DNA from: Bryobacterales bacterium
GTDB taxonomy: Bacteria > Acidobacteriota > Terriglobia > Bryobacterales > Bryobacteraceae
DNA: 44,203 nt
Assembly: GCA_947467185.1 (NCBI GenBank)
Contig: CANIHR010000008.1
Span: forward strand, 1 to 44,203
Direction of reading: 5' to 3'
Position numbers and translations under genes: made by a program. Under the pieces are notes generated by a model that searched no databases, was not told the origin of the DNA, and saw nothing but the letters and a program-made list of their open reading frames with translations. Below are positions 29,773 through 39,676 of this stretch, piece after piece; the first letter of the stretch is position 1; each line of letters starts with the position of its first letter.

Positions 29773-30668
29773 AGCCAATGAAATGGGCCGGAGTCATTCC
29801 CGCCATCACGACGCCCTTCAACGAAGACATGTCCGTCGACCACGCCTTCCTCGCGAAGCACTGCCAGTGGCTGATCGATAACGGTTGCACCGGCGTCGTC
29901 GCTCTCGGTTCGCTCGGCGAGGGCGCAACCCTGACCATGGCCGAAAAGCGTGCCGTGCTCGACACCTGCATCGCCGCCATTGGCGACCGCGCCACCGTCG
30001 TGGCGGGCGTTTCCGCCCTCTCCACCGACGAAGCCGTCGCCATCGCGAAAATGGCTGCCGAAGCTGGTTGCAACGGCCTCATGGTCCTGCCGCCCTACGT
30101 TTACGTGGGCGACTGGCGCGAAATGAAGGCTCACGTCGCAGCGGTCCTGGCCGCCACCGACGTTTCCGCGATGCTCTACAACAACCCCATCGCCTACAAG
30201 GTCGATTTTCTGCCGCATCAGGTCGCCGAACTGATGGACGAATGCCCCACGCTCCACGCCATCAAGGAATCCAGCGCCGACGTCCGCCGCATCGCTGAAC
30301 TCCGCCGCCTGCTGGGCAACCGCCTCCGCATCCTCTGCGGCGTCGATGACCTCATCGTCGAAGCCGTGCTTGCCGGAGCCGAAGGCTGGATCGCTGGTCT
30401 CGTCAATGCCTTCCCGAAGGAATCGGTCGACGTCTTCAATTACGCGCAGAACGGCAACATCACGAAGGCTTTTGAACTGTACCTCTGGTTCCTGCCGCTG
30501 CTCCGTCTCGACGTGGTCCCCAAGTTCGTGCAGCTCATTAAGTGGGTTCAGCAGGAAGTCGGTATGGGTAATGAACGTGTCCGTGCCCCGCGCCTCACCC
30601 TGGTCGGTGCCGAGCGTGACGCCGTCGCCGAAATTCTGCGAGTCGCCCTCGCCAACAAAATTCAGTAG
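29769..30668 (+). CDS. Dihydrodipicolinate synthase family protein, likely 1-pyrroline-4-hydroxy-2-carboxylate deaminase
   Basis: WAGVIPAITTPFNEDMSVD, GSLGEGATLT, LHAIKESSADVRR (Schiff-base Lys); position in hydroxyproline cluster. Confidence 0.85.
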   Translation: MKPMKWAGVIPAITTPFNEDMSVDHAFLAKHCQWLIDNGCTGVVALGSLGEGATLTMAEKRAVLDTCIAAIGDRATVVAGVSALSTDEAVAIAKMAAEAGCNGLMVLPPYVYVGDWREMKAHVAAVLAATDVSAMLYNNPIAYKVDFLPHQVAELMDECPTLHAIKESSADVRRIAELRRLLGNRLRILCGVDDLIVEAVLAGAEGWIAGLVNAFPKESVDVFNYAQNGNITKAFELYLWFLPLLRLDVVPKFVQLIKWVQQEVGMGNERVRAPRLTLVGAERDAVAEILRVALANKIQ

Positions 30669-30682
30669 TGATGGAGATCAAT

Positions 30683-31675
30683 ATGAAACTCGCAATCGTT
30701 TTCGCCGTGGCCTCCATGGCCTTCGGCGCCGAAATGACCAATATCAAGCAGCTGACTTCCGGCGGAGAAAACGCCGAAGCCTATTGGTCGCCCGACGGCA
30801 AGCGTCTCGTCTTCCAGTCCACCCGCGGTGGCTCAAAGTGTGACCAGATCTATGTCATGAACGCCGATGGCTCCGACCAGCACATGGTCTCCAACGGCCA
30901 GGGCCGCACCACCTGCGGCTACTTCCTGCCCGATGGTGACCACATCATCTACGGCTCCACTCACGCCGCCGGTACCGGCTGCCCGCCGGACGCCGACAAG
31001 AGCAAGGGCTACGTCTGGGCCGTCTACCCCAGCTACGACCTTTACATCTCGAAGGCCGATGGCACCGAAGCAAAGCGCATGACCACCGTGGATGGCTACG
31101 ACGCCGAAGCGACCGTCAACTTCAAGACAAAGAAGATCATCTACACCTCCAAAGAATCGGGCGACCTCGATCTCTACACCATGAACCTGGACGGTTCCGG
31201 CAAGAAGCAGATCACGAAGGGCTTCGGTTACGACGGCGGAGCCGTGTTCTCCCGTGACGGCAAGAAGATCGCTTGGCGCGCCGGCCACCCCACCACTCCG
31301 GAGACGAAGGCAAAGTATTCGGCCCTGCTCAAAGAGGACCTCACCAGCCCCATGAAGATGGAACTCTTCGTCGCCGATTCCGACGGCAAGAACGCAAAGC
31401 AGATCACGAATTTCGGTTGTGCCTCCTTCGCCCCGACCTTCACCCCGGACGGCAAGGAGATCCTCTTCTCCTCCAACAAGCACAACTGCGACGGCCGCAA
31501 ATTCGAGCTGTTCATGATCAACATCGACGGCACCAACCTCCGTCAGGTGACCAGCTACGACGGCTTCACGTCCTTCCCGGAATTCTCCCCGGACGGCAAG
31601 AAACTCGTCTTCGTCACCGACTGGAAAGCCGCCGCCCGCTACGAATTCAACGTCTTCACTGCCGACTGGAAGTAA
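30683..31675 (+). CDS. Secreted TolB-like/PD40 beta-propeller protein
   Basis: Signal peptide MKLAIVFAVASMAFGA; repeated xxSPDGKxLxF motifs; ggag RBS before ATG 30683. Confidence 0.87.
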   Translation: MKLAIVFAVASMAFGAEMTNIKQLTSGGENAEAYWSPDGKRLVFQSTRGGSKCDQIYVMNADGSDQHMVSNGQGRTTCGYFLPDGDHIIYGSTHAAGTGCPPDADKSKGYVWAVYPSYDLYISKADGTEAKRMTTVDGYDAEATVNFKTKKIIYTSKESGDLDLYTMNLDGSGKKQITKGFGYDGGAVFSRDGKKIAWRAGHPTTPETKAKYSALLKEDLTSPMKMELFVADSDGKNAKQITNFGCASFAPTFTPDGKEILFSSNKHNCDGRKFELFMINIDGTNLRQVTSYDGFTSFPEFSPDGKKLVFVTDWKAAARYEFNVFTADWK

Positions 31676-31715
31676 GTGCCCGGGCGAGGGCGGGATTCAG
31701 CGCGTAAAGTTCAGT

Positions 31716-31957
31716 ATGCAGGCTATGGCAGTTGAAGGCGATTGGGGCGATCTGCCATCCACAATCCTCGATGCCTCATTAAGGGTCAGGGCTGTCAGTT
31801 TGGACGGCGCGTTGATCTCGTCTCCGCAGTTCCAGTCGGCCCAACATGGCTGGAACTGACACTGGCCGATGACGCAAGAGTCGTGTTTGTAACGGGGTGC
31901 GACCTGTCGGTCGAGGCGATAGGCGATTACACTTTTCTGGAACTGACGCCCTTCTGA
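31716..31957 (+). pseudogene. Small hypothetical ORF, possibly frameshifted
   Basis: Frame from ATG 31716: MQAMAVEGDWGDLPSTILDASLRVRAVSLDGALISSPQ... stops at 31859; adjacent frame continues PTWLELTLADDARVVFVTGCDLSVEAIGDYTFLELTPF*. Confidence 0.35.
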
Positions 31958-31966
31958 TGGCCCTGT

Positions 31967-34090
31967 TTACGGGAGTTTCGGCGTAACTCCCAGATTGTAC
32001 ATCGTAAACGCGTAGACATCCGCGCGGATTTCGATGGCTTTTTGCGTATTGCTGGCTCCGTGGCCGGAGTTGGTCTCGATACGGATCAGCGCCGGCCTTT
32101 CGGGGCTTACGCCTTCCTGCATGGCGGCGGCGTACTTGAATGAATGCGCGGGGACGACCCGGTCATCGTGATCGGCCGTAGTAATCAGGACCGCCGGGTA
32201 CTTCTTGCCCTTCTGAACGTTGTGCACTGGCGAGTAGGCAAACTGGGCTTTGAACTCAGCCGCGTTGTCGCTCAGGCCGTAGTCCGGGGCCCAGTTCCAT
32301 CCGATGGTGAATTTCTGGTAACGCAGCATATCCATCACGCCAGCCTGGGGGATGGCGACGCGGAACAGATCAGGGCGCTGGTTGATGACGGCTCCGATGA
32401 GCAGGCCGCCATTGGAGGTCCCATTGGCGGCGAAGTGGTCGGGTGAGGTGTACTTATTCGCCACCAGCCATTCGGCGCAGGCGATGAAGTCATCGAATAC
32501 GTTCTGTTTTTGGAGCTTGGTGCCTGCGTCGTGCCACTTCTCGCCGTACTCGCCGCCCCCACGCATGTTGGCGGAAGCGAACACGAAGCCCTGTTCCAGC
32601 AGCGCAAGACGCAGGGGATCGAACCCGGGGGCTTCCACGATATTGAAGCCGCCGTAACCGGTGATCCACGCGGGATTGGTGCCGTCCAGCTTCAGACCAC
32701 GCTTGTGGACAATGAACATCGGGACGCGCGTGCCGTCCTTGCTGGTGACGAAGACTTCTTTCGATTCGTAGTTACCGGAATCGAAGCCGGGGATCTGCGG
32801 GACATAGAATGGCGTGCTCTTCTTCGTGGCGATGTCGTAGCGGAAGATGGACGGTGCGTAGTTGAGCGACGTGAATGAGTAGAAGACGGACTTATCGTCA
32901 TGCAGGCCGAAGAAGCCGCCGGAAGTGCCGGGGCCGGGCAGAGCGATTTCACTCTCCAGCTTGCCGTCTAGCGAGTGGACGTAAACATGGGTGGCCACGT
33001 CCTTGATGTACCGGGCGAAGAGCTTGCCACCAGCTGTGGACGCAGATTGCAGCGGCTCGGGCTTCTCCGCGATAACGGTCTTCCACTCGCCATTGGCGAT
33101 GTTGAAGAACGCCACACGGCTGTTCGGTGCCTTGTTGTTGGTTTCGACTAAGAACCCGCCAGGGACGTTGTCGATGACGGACCACTCGTCATTGGTGATC
33201 TCCGCGACGATGGGCTTGAATACGCTCTTCGGGTCCTTCAGGTCGCGGTAGTAGATCGAATTGCCCTTCTTGCCGGAACCACGGTCGGAGGTATCCAGAA
33301 TGGCGTAGCGTTCGTCTTCCGTGGTGCCAACGCGGTGGAATCGCTGCGCGTGGGAGGTATCCTCGAAGACCTTCTGGTCCTGTGCCTGATCGGTACCGAG
33401 CTTGTGGAACCAAACGGTCTGGAATTCGTTCTTCGCCGACATTTCCTTACCCGGTTCCGGTGCCGGGTAGCGCGAGTAGAAGAATCCGTCGCCCGCCCAG
33501 GAGATTCCTGTGGCCTTGAGCCATTTCAGGGTGTCGGGCAGGACCTTGCGTGTAGCGATTTCCATCACGTGGGCTTCCTGCCAGTCGGAACCACCCTGGG
33601 AGATGCCGTAGGCGAAGTACTTGCCGTCGCGGGAGAACGCGGAGGCACTGAGGACCGCGGTGCCGTCTTTCGAGAGCTTGTTGGGGTCGAGCAACAGCTC
33701 GGGTTTGCCGTCGAGGCCCTCCTGCATGTAGAGCAGCGACTGGTTCTGCAGGCCGTCGTTGCGGCGGAAGAAGTAGGTGTTGCCGCGGCGCGTGGGCGCA
33801 GTGACGCGCGCGTAGTTGTAGAACTTCGTCATGCGTTCCCGAAGTTCCTGGCGGAACGGGATCTGCGCGAAGTAGGCCTGCGTGACCTTGTTTTGTTCGG
33901 TTACCCAGGCGGTGGTTTCCGGCGCATGGTCGTCTTCCAGCCAGCGGTACGGGTCCGCCACTTTGGTGCCGTGATAGTTATCGACCGTGTCGGCCTTGCG
34001 TGTGGTGGGGTATTGGAAAGGAGGGGCGGCGGTCATCAGAAAGGTGAGGCCGAGAAGGCCGAAGGCTGCATAAATAGGGGCACGCAACAT
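31967..34090 (-). CDS. Prolyl oligopeptidase family (S9) serine peptidase
   Basis: PYRWLEDDHAPETTAWVTEQN, FAANGTSNGGLLIGAVINQRPDLF (GxSxGG), DHDDRVVPAHSFKYAA, SGHG. Confidence 0.93.
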   Translation of the reverse strand: MLRAPIYAAFGLLGLTFLMTAAPPFQYPTTRKADTVDNYHGTKVADPYRWLEDDHAPETTAWVTEQNKVTQAYFAQIPFRQELRERMTKFYNYARVTAPTRRGNTYFFRRNDGLQNQSLLYMQEGLDGKPELLLDPNKLSKDGTAVLSASAFSRDGKYFAYGISQGGSDWQEAHVMEIATRKVLPDTLKWLKATGISWAGDGFFYSRYPAPEPGKEMSAKNEFQTVWFHKLGTDQAQDQKVFEDTSHAQRFHRVGTTEDERYAILDTSDRGSGKKGNSIYYRDLKDPKSVFKPIVAEITNDEWSVIDNVPGGFLVETNNKAPNSRVAFFNIANGEWKTVIAEKPEPLQSASTAGGKLFARYIKDVATHVYVHSLDGKLESEIALPGPGTSGGFFGLHDDKSVFYSFTSLNYAPSIFRYDIATKKSTPFYVPQIPGFDSGNYESKEVFVTSKDGTRVPMFIVHKRGLKLDGTNPAWITGYGGFNIVEAPGFDPLRLALLEQGFVFASANMRGGGEYGEKWHDAGTKLQKQNVFDDFIACAEWLVANKYTSPDHFAANGTSNGGLLIGAVINQRPDLFRVAIPQAGVMDMLRYQKFTIGWNWAPDYGLSDNAAEFKAQFAYSPVHNVQKGKKYPAVLITTADHDDRVVPAHSFKYAAAMQEGVSPERPALIRIETNSGHGASNTQKAIEIRADVYAFTMYNLGVTPKLP

Positions 34091-34131
34091 TAGGTTCAGA
34101 ATAACAGGATCAGGACATAATGGTTCCTGTC

Positions 34132-35226
34132 ATGACGGACGCGAAACTAAAGGCCTGGTGGAGCCACCGGCAGGGCTTGGATGGCAGCCTCGCGGGGCTG
34201 AATCCTCCTAAGGTGTTGGAGAAGGTCGGTTGGGCGCGGTCGGTCGGTGGCGCGGCTCCGTACCTAACGCTGTTCTCGCGGGCGGGGCTGCGGCGGGCAG
34301 AAGTGGACGCGGCGCTGGCTGCGGCGGAGATTCAGGAACTGCCCAGCGCGCGTGGCTGCACCTATGTCCTGCCGGCGATGGACTATTCCTTGGGGTTGGC
34401 GGTAGGCCGGCAGTTCGCCGAGGCGGAGGCGAAGGTGGCTCGGAAGCTGGGCGTCACCGATGACGAGATTGCGCGCCTGTCCGAAGCGATTCGTGTCGCG
34501 CTGCGGGGCGGGCCGATGGCTCCGGATGCAATTCGCGCTGCTGTGGGCGATGCCGCGCGGAGTTTGGGGCCCGAGGGCGTGAAGAAGGGCGTCACCACGA
34601 CTATCCCGGTGGCATTGGGGCTGATGCAGTCGGCGGGTGATATCCGGCGGGTTCCCGTGAACGGCCGCCTCGACCAGCAGCGGTACAAGTACGCGCTGTG
34701 GGAGCCGAATCCTCTGTCTGGATATGAACGGCGCGACGCAGAGAGTTTTGTGGAACTGGCGCGGCTGTTCTTTGGCTGGATGGGGTGTGCGACTGCGGCC
34801 GGGTTTCAGGCATTTTCGGGCCTGGGCGTGAAGGCCTCGCAGGCGGCAATGGCTCCGCTGGGACTGGAGTCGGTAACGGGTGATTATCTCGCGTTGCCCG
34901 ACGATCGGGCCGCGTTTGAGGCGTTTGAGGTTCCGAAGGTGCCGCAGTATGCGCTGGTCAGCAATCTCGACGCGATTCTGGCGGAATTGCCGGTGCATTC
35001 CATTGTGGATCGGGGGCAGGCCGTCGGGAAGTGGCTGTTCGATCCGGCGTCGGGTGAGATTGTCTGGACTGCGTCCGTGAAGGTGACGGGAGCCCTGCGG
35101 GAAGCCGTGGCAGTAACAGAAGCATACATTCGCGAGGATCTGGAGGATTTCCGCAGCTTCAGTCTGGACAGCCCGAAATCACGGGCCCCCCGAATTCAGG
35201 CGCTGCGGGCGGAGGCTTCGGCATGA
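34132..35226 (+). CDS. Winged-helix DNA-binding domain protein, AlkZ/YcaQ-like (HTH_42)
   Basis: SLAGLNPPKVLEKVGWARSVGGAAPYLTLFSRAGL, VNGRLDQQRYKYALWEPNP. Confidence 0.62.
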   Translation: MTDAKLKAWWSHRQGLDGSLAGLNPPKVLEKVGWARSVGGAAPYLTLFSRAGLRRAEVDAALAAAEIQELPSARGCTYVLPAMDYSLGLAVGRQFAEAEAKVARKLGVTDDEIARLSEAIRVALRGGPMAPDAIRAAVGDAARSLGPEGVKKGVTTTIPVALGLMQSAGDIRRVPVNGRLDQQRYKYALWEPNPLSGYERRDAESFVELARLFFGWMGCATAAGFQAFSGLGVKASQAAMAPLGLESVTGDYLALPDDRAAFEAFEVPKVPQYALVSNLDAILAELPVHSIVDRGQAVGKWLFDPASGEIVWTASVKVTGALREAVAVTEAYIREDLEDFRSFSLDSPKSRAPRIQALRAEASA

Positions 35227-36149
35227 GTGCGATCTTTCTGGCTGAGGACATAGCCAGACAGCACGATCCAGGGCCAGGGCATCCGGAACAGGTCGCTCGC
35301 TGGGATGCGGCAGTAGCTGGGGTGGGGTTGGAGAAGCTTTCGGTGGTTACCCCGCGGACTGCGACCGAGGATGAACTGGCGCTGGTGCACTCCCGAGCCT
35401 AGATCCGGATCGCGACGCATGACGTGGAGAGCGGTGCGGATGGGTTGAGCACCGGGGACACGAGCATTTGCACAAATTCGCTGCATGTGGCGAAACGGGC
35501 GGCGGGTCTGGTCTTGACAGCCGTTGACGAGGTCTTCGCGAAGCGAGCATCCCGCGCCTTCTGCGTGGTGCGGCCGCCGGGGCACCATGCGACGAAGGAT
35601 GTGGGGATGGGTTTCTGCCTGTTCAACAACATAGCGGTGGCGACCCGCTATGCCCAGAAGAAGCACGGTGTGGAGCGCGTGGCGATTGTCGATTGGGACG
35701 TCCACCACGGCAATGGAACGCAGGATATCTTCTATCGCGATGGCTCGGTGTTCTTCTTCAGCACCCACCAGTCACCGTGGTACCCCGGGACGGGTGATCG
35801 CGATGAGACCGGGGACGGAGCGGGGGAGGGAACGACGCTGAATGCCCCCTTTCGGGCGGGTGCCGGCCGGGCTGAGATTGTCGGTGCATTCCGGGATTTG
35901 TTGATGCCCGCACTGGACGATTTCCGTCCCGACCTGGTGATGATTTCTGCCGGGTTTGATTCGCGGGTTGGCGATCCGCTGGGGCACTTCCGGTTAACGG
36001 ATGCCGATTTCGCGGATTTGACAAACGTGATGCGGGAGGTCGCCGAGAAACACGCCGGAGGACGGTTGATCTCGGTTCTGGAGGGTGGTTATAACCTGGG
36101 TGGCCTGACGTCGGCCGTCTCGGCACACACGGGAGCGATGGAAAAGTAG
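35223..36149 (+). pseudogene. Histone deacetylase family protein interrupted by an in-frame TAG at 35400-35402
   Basis: From ATG 35223: MSAIFLAEDIARQHDPGPGHPEQVARWDAA...LALVHSRA*IRIATHDVESGADGLSTGDTSI...VRPPGHHATKDVGMGFCLFNNIAVA...VDWDVHHGNGTQDIF...ISAGFDSRVGDPLG; same frame on both sides of the TAG. Confidence 0.85.
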
Positions 36150-36301
36150 ACAGGCGGTTCGGCATCCCAGTTGTCGCCGAAGAGTTCAGCGGGGTGCATG
36201 GCTCGGGTCTCGCGGCACTCCAGGGCGGTGACCGAACAGAGCTTCTCACAGCCCCAGCAGATCCGCTCCGGGTGTTTCGGGTGGTTCATGTTGGTGGCCA
36301 T
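36089..36301 (-). CDS. DUF3079-like small cysteine-rich protein
   Basis: HPKHPERICWGCEKLCSVTALECRETRAMHPAELFGDNWDAE. Confidence 0.7.
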   Translation of the reverse strand: MATNMNHPKHPERICWGCEKLCSVTALECRETRAMHPAELFGDNWDAEPPVYFSIAPVCAETADVRPPRL

Positions 36302-36345
36302 GACTTGAGCTTAGGCCGAATCAGCGTGCACTGCAGTGACTAACG

Positions 36346-37407
36346 TCACGCCTTGATCTGGCGGAGGGCGTTGGCGGGGATATCGACCCAGACTTCGTCC
36401 GGGCGCCCAATCCACTGGTCGCGGGGAACATCGACGATCAGGCCATCGTTGAAATCAACGCGAACGGCCTGGGGGCGCTCGGTTATACGGAGAGGGCTGC
36501 GGCGGAGACGGTTGTCACCTGGTTTATCGACGATTCGCAGCTCCTCGGGACGAGCGCAGAGCGTGACGCGGTCACCCCGGAAGCAGCCTCGCAGATGGGG
36601 CCCGTTGAACTCCTGGCCCAGCATTTTCAGGGTGCTGGTTTGTCGGGAAGGATCGAGGGTGAGGACTTCGGCCTGGAAGAGCGTGAAGTCCCCGAGCAGC
36701 GTCGCGACGTCTGCAGTGCCGGGGTTGCGCAGCAATTCGAGAGGCGATCCCCGGTGGACGATGCGGCCAGTCTGGTAGATCAGGACGTTGTCGGCGAGCG
36801 CGAAGCACTCCTCAGTGTCGTGCGTGACCAGGAGGATCGGGATCTTCGCGAACGTCTTCAGGTCGAGGAGCGTGGTGTAGAGTTCGGCGCGAAGTTGCCC
36901 ATCCAGGCCACGGCCCGGTTCATCCAGCAAGAGCGCCTTTGGTTGCGTGATCAGCGCGCGGGCGATGGAGGCGCGCTGCTTCTGACCGCCGGAAAGTTCG
37001 CGGGGTTTGCGCCCGGCGAGGTCGGTTAGGTGGAAACGTTCCAGCAGTTCGGCGATGGTTCGGTGGCGTTCCAGTCGCGGCAGGTTGTTGGCGGCGAACG
37101 CAAGGTTCTGCCTTACGGTCATGTGCGGGAACAGCGCATAGTTCTGGAAGACATACCCGCAGGCGCGGTTGCGGGGCGGAATGGATACGGAGGTGCCGGC
37201 ATCGAACAGGATCTGGCCGTTCAGTTGGATGCGACCGGTCTGCGGGGGGATGAAACCGGCGATCGCGTCGAGGGTTAGGGTTTTACCGGAACCCGAAGGG
37301 CCGTAGAGCGCTGTGATACCGGGACCTGCCTGGAATTCGACGTTCAGCTCGAAACCGGCAGAGTCTTCGGCAGGCGGGAAGTTTTTGCCAATGGCCGCTT
37401 CGATCAT
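36346..37407 (-). CDS. modC: Molybdate ABC transporter ATP-binding protein
   Basis: GPSGSGKTLTLDAIAG, ELSGGQKQRASIARAL, LLLDEPGRGLD; C-terminal TOBE-like region; coupled to a ModB-like permease. Confidence 0.83.
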   Translation of the reverse strand: MIEAAIGKNFPPAEDSAGFELNVEFQAGPGITALYGPSGSGKTLTLDAIAGFIPPQTGRIQLNGQILFDAGTSVSIPPRNRACGYVFQNYALFPHMTVRQNLAFAANNLPRLERHRTIAELLERFHLTDLAGRKPRELSGGQKQRASIARALITQPKALLLDEPGRGLDGQLRAELYTTLLDLKTFAKIPILLVTHDTEECFALADNVLIYQTGRIVHRGSPLELLRNPGTADVATLLGDFTLFQAEVLTLDPSRQTSTLKMLGQEFNGPHLRGCFRGDRVTLCARPEELRIVDKPGDNRLRRSPLRITERPQAVRVDFNDGLIVDVPRDQWIGRPDEVWVDIPANALRQIKA

Positions 37408-38072
37408 GCCGTTCGTCTCCGTTCGAGGCGGTTCGAGAGGAACACGAGCAGGATCGTGATGGCGGAGATCGCGAGCACCAACCAGCGGGCGGTGGCGGTA
37501 TTGCCGGACTCCACCGCGTCATAGACAGCGACTGCGACAGTCTGGGTGCGACCGGGGATATCGCCCGCGATCATGAGCGTGGCACCGAAGTCTCCCAGGC
37601 AGCGGGCGAATGCGAGGGCGGTGGCGGCGGCGACAGGGCGCTTCGCAAGCGGCAGACTGATCCACCAGAAAATCCGCCATTCGCTGGCTCCGAGGCTGCG
37701 TCCGGCGCGTTCAAAATCATGGTCGATGGATTCGAGGGCGGCCCGGGTCGATTTGACCAGCAGCGGTATGGCATGGAGCATCGCCGCGATGACGGCGGCT
37801 GAGGGCGTGAACACGAGAGGGCTGCCGGTGACCGCTTCCCACGTGTGGCCGATGATGCTGTTGCGTCCAATGACTGTGAGCAGGTAGTAGCCAAGGACGG
37901 TCGGTGGCAGTGCGAGGGGCAGGGCAGTGAGGGCATCGACGATGTCCTTGCCGGGAAACGTACGGTTGGCGAGGACCCAGGCGAGCCAGATTCCGGCGAA
38001 CGCAGACAATATCGTAGCGATGGTTGCGACTTCCAGGCTAAGCCAGAGGGGGAACCAATCGAGGTGCGGCAT
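37404..38072 (-). CDS. modB: Molybdate ABC transporter permease
   Basis: ALPLALPPTVLGYYLL...HAIPLLVKSTRAALESIDHDFERAGRSLGASEWRIFWWISLPLAKRP...FARCLGDFGATLMIAGDIPGRTQT. Confidence 0.85.
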   Translation of the reverse strand: MPHLDWFPLWLSLEVATIATILSAFAGIWLAWVLANRTFPGKDIVDALTALPLALPPTVLGYYLLTVIGRNSIIGHTWEAVTGSPLVFTPSAAVIAAMLHAIPLLVKSTRAALESIDHDFERAGRSLGASEWRIFWWISLPLAKRPVAAATALAFARCLGDFGATLMIAGDIPGRTQTVAVAVYDAVESGNTATARWLVLAISAITILLVFLSNRLERRRTA

Positions 38073-38082
38073 GGGGAGACGC

Positions 38083-38492
38083 TTAGTCGAGGCTTTCGGG
38101 CTTCAGTTCGATGTTGGTTTCGCCGGCCTGCTTCTTTTCCCAGTATTTCTTCAGCCAGGCTTCCCAGGTTTTTCCGGCGGCGGTGTCGCGTCCAGTAAAG
38201 GCGAGGCCCGCGATGTCGGACCACACGATTGTCCGCTTCACCGGCTCGGTTTTCGGGAACATGCGGATCTTCGAACTGGCGAGGGTGGTGCCGGTCTGGC
38301 GGTCGAAGATATATCCCTCGACACTGGAGCCGTCCTTCAGCGTGATCGTGACGTCGCCGCGGTAGTCGAAGGCCTTTTCGAGAGCTTCACGGAGTTCCTC
38401 GGGGTTGGCGGCAGCAAAAACCTGGCCCTGTAGAAAATCGTGTTCAAAACCGGGCGCTACTTCGAGTTCGTCCGGGTTGAGGACGGCGTCAC

Positions 38493-38496
<4 letters not shown>
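38083..38496 (-). CDS. Hypothetical protein between hpnH and modB
   Basis: 137-aa ORF; 4-nt overlap with the upstream hpnH stop. Confidence 0.7.
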
Positions 38497-39617
<1,121 letters not shown>

Positions 39618-39676
39618 TCCTGTATTGTCTCATTTGAAGGGCTGAGTTTGGAGTGGGCCTGATAACCTAGCGGTAT

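Noticed and set aside
35400-35402. Genetic-code recoding of TAG (e.g. pyrrolysine)
   Set aside because: TAG is used as an ordinary terminal stop elsewhere in the window (9815-9817, 28506-28508, 30666-30668)
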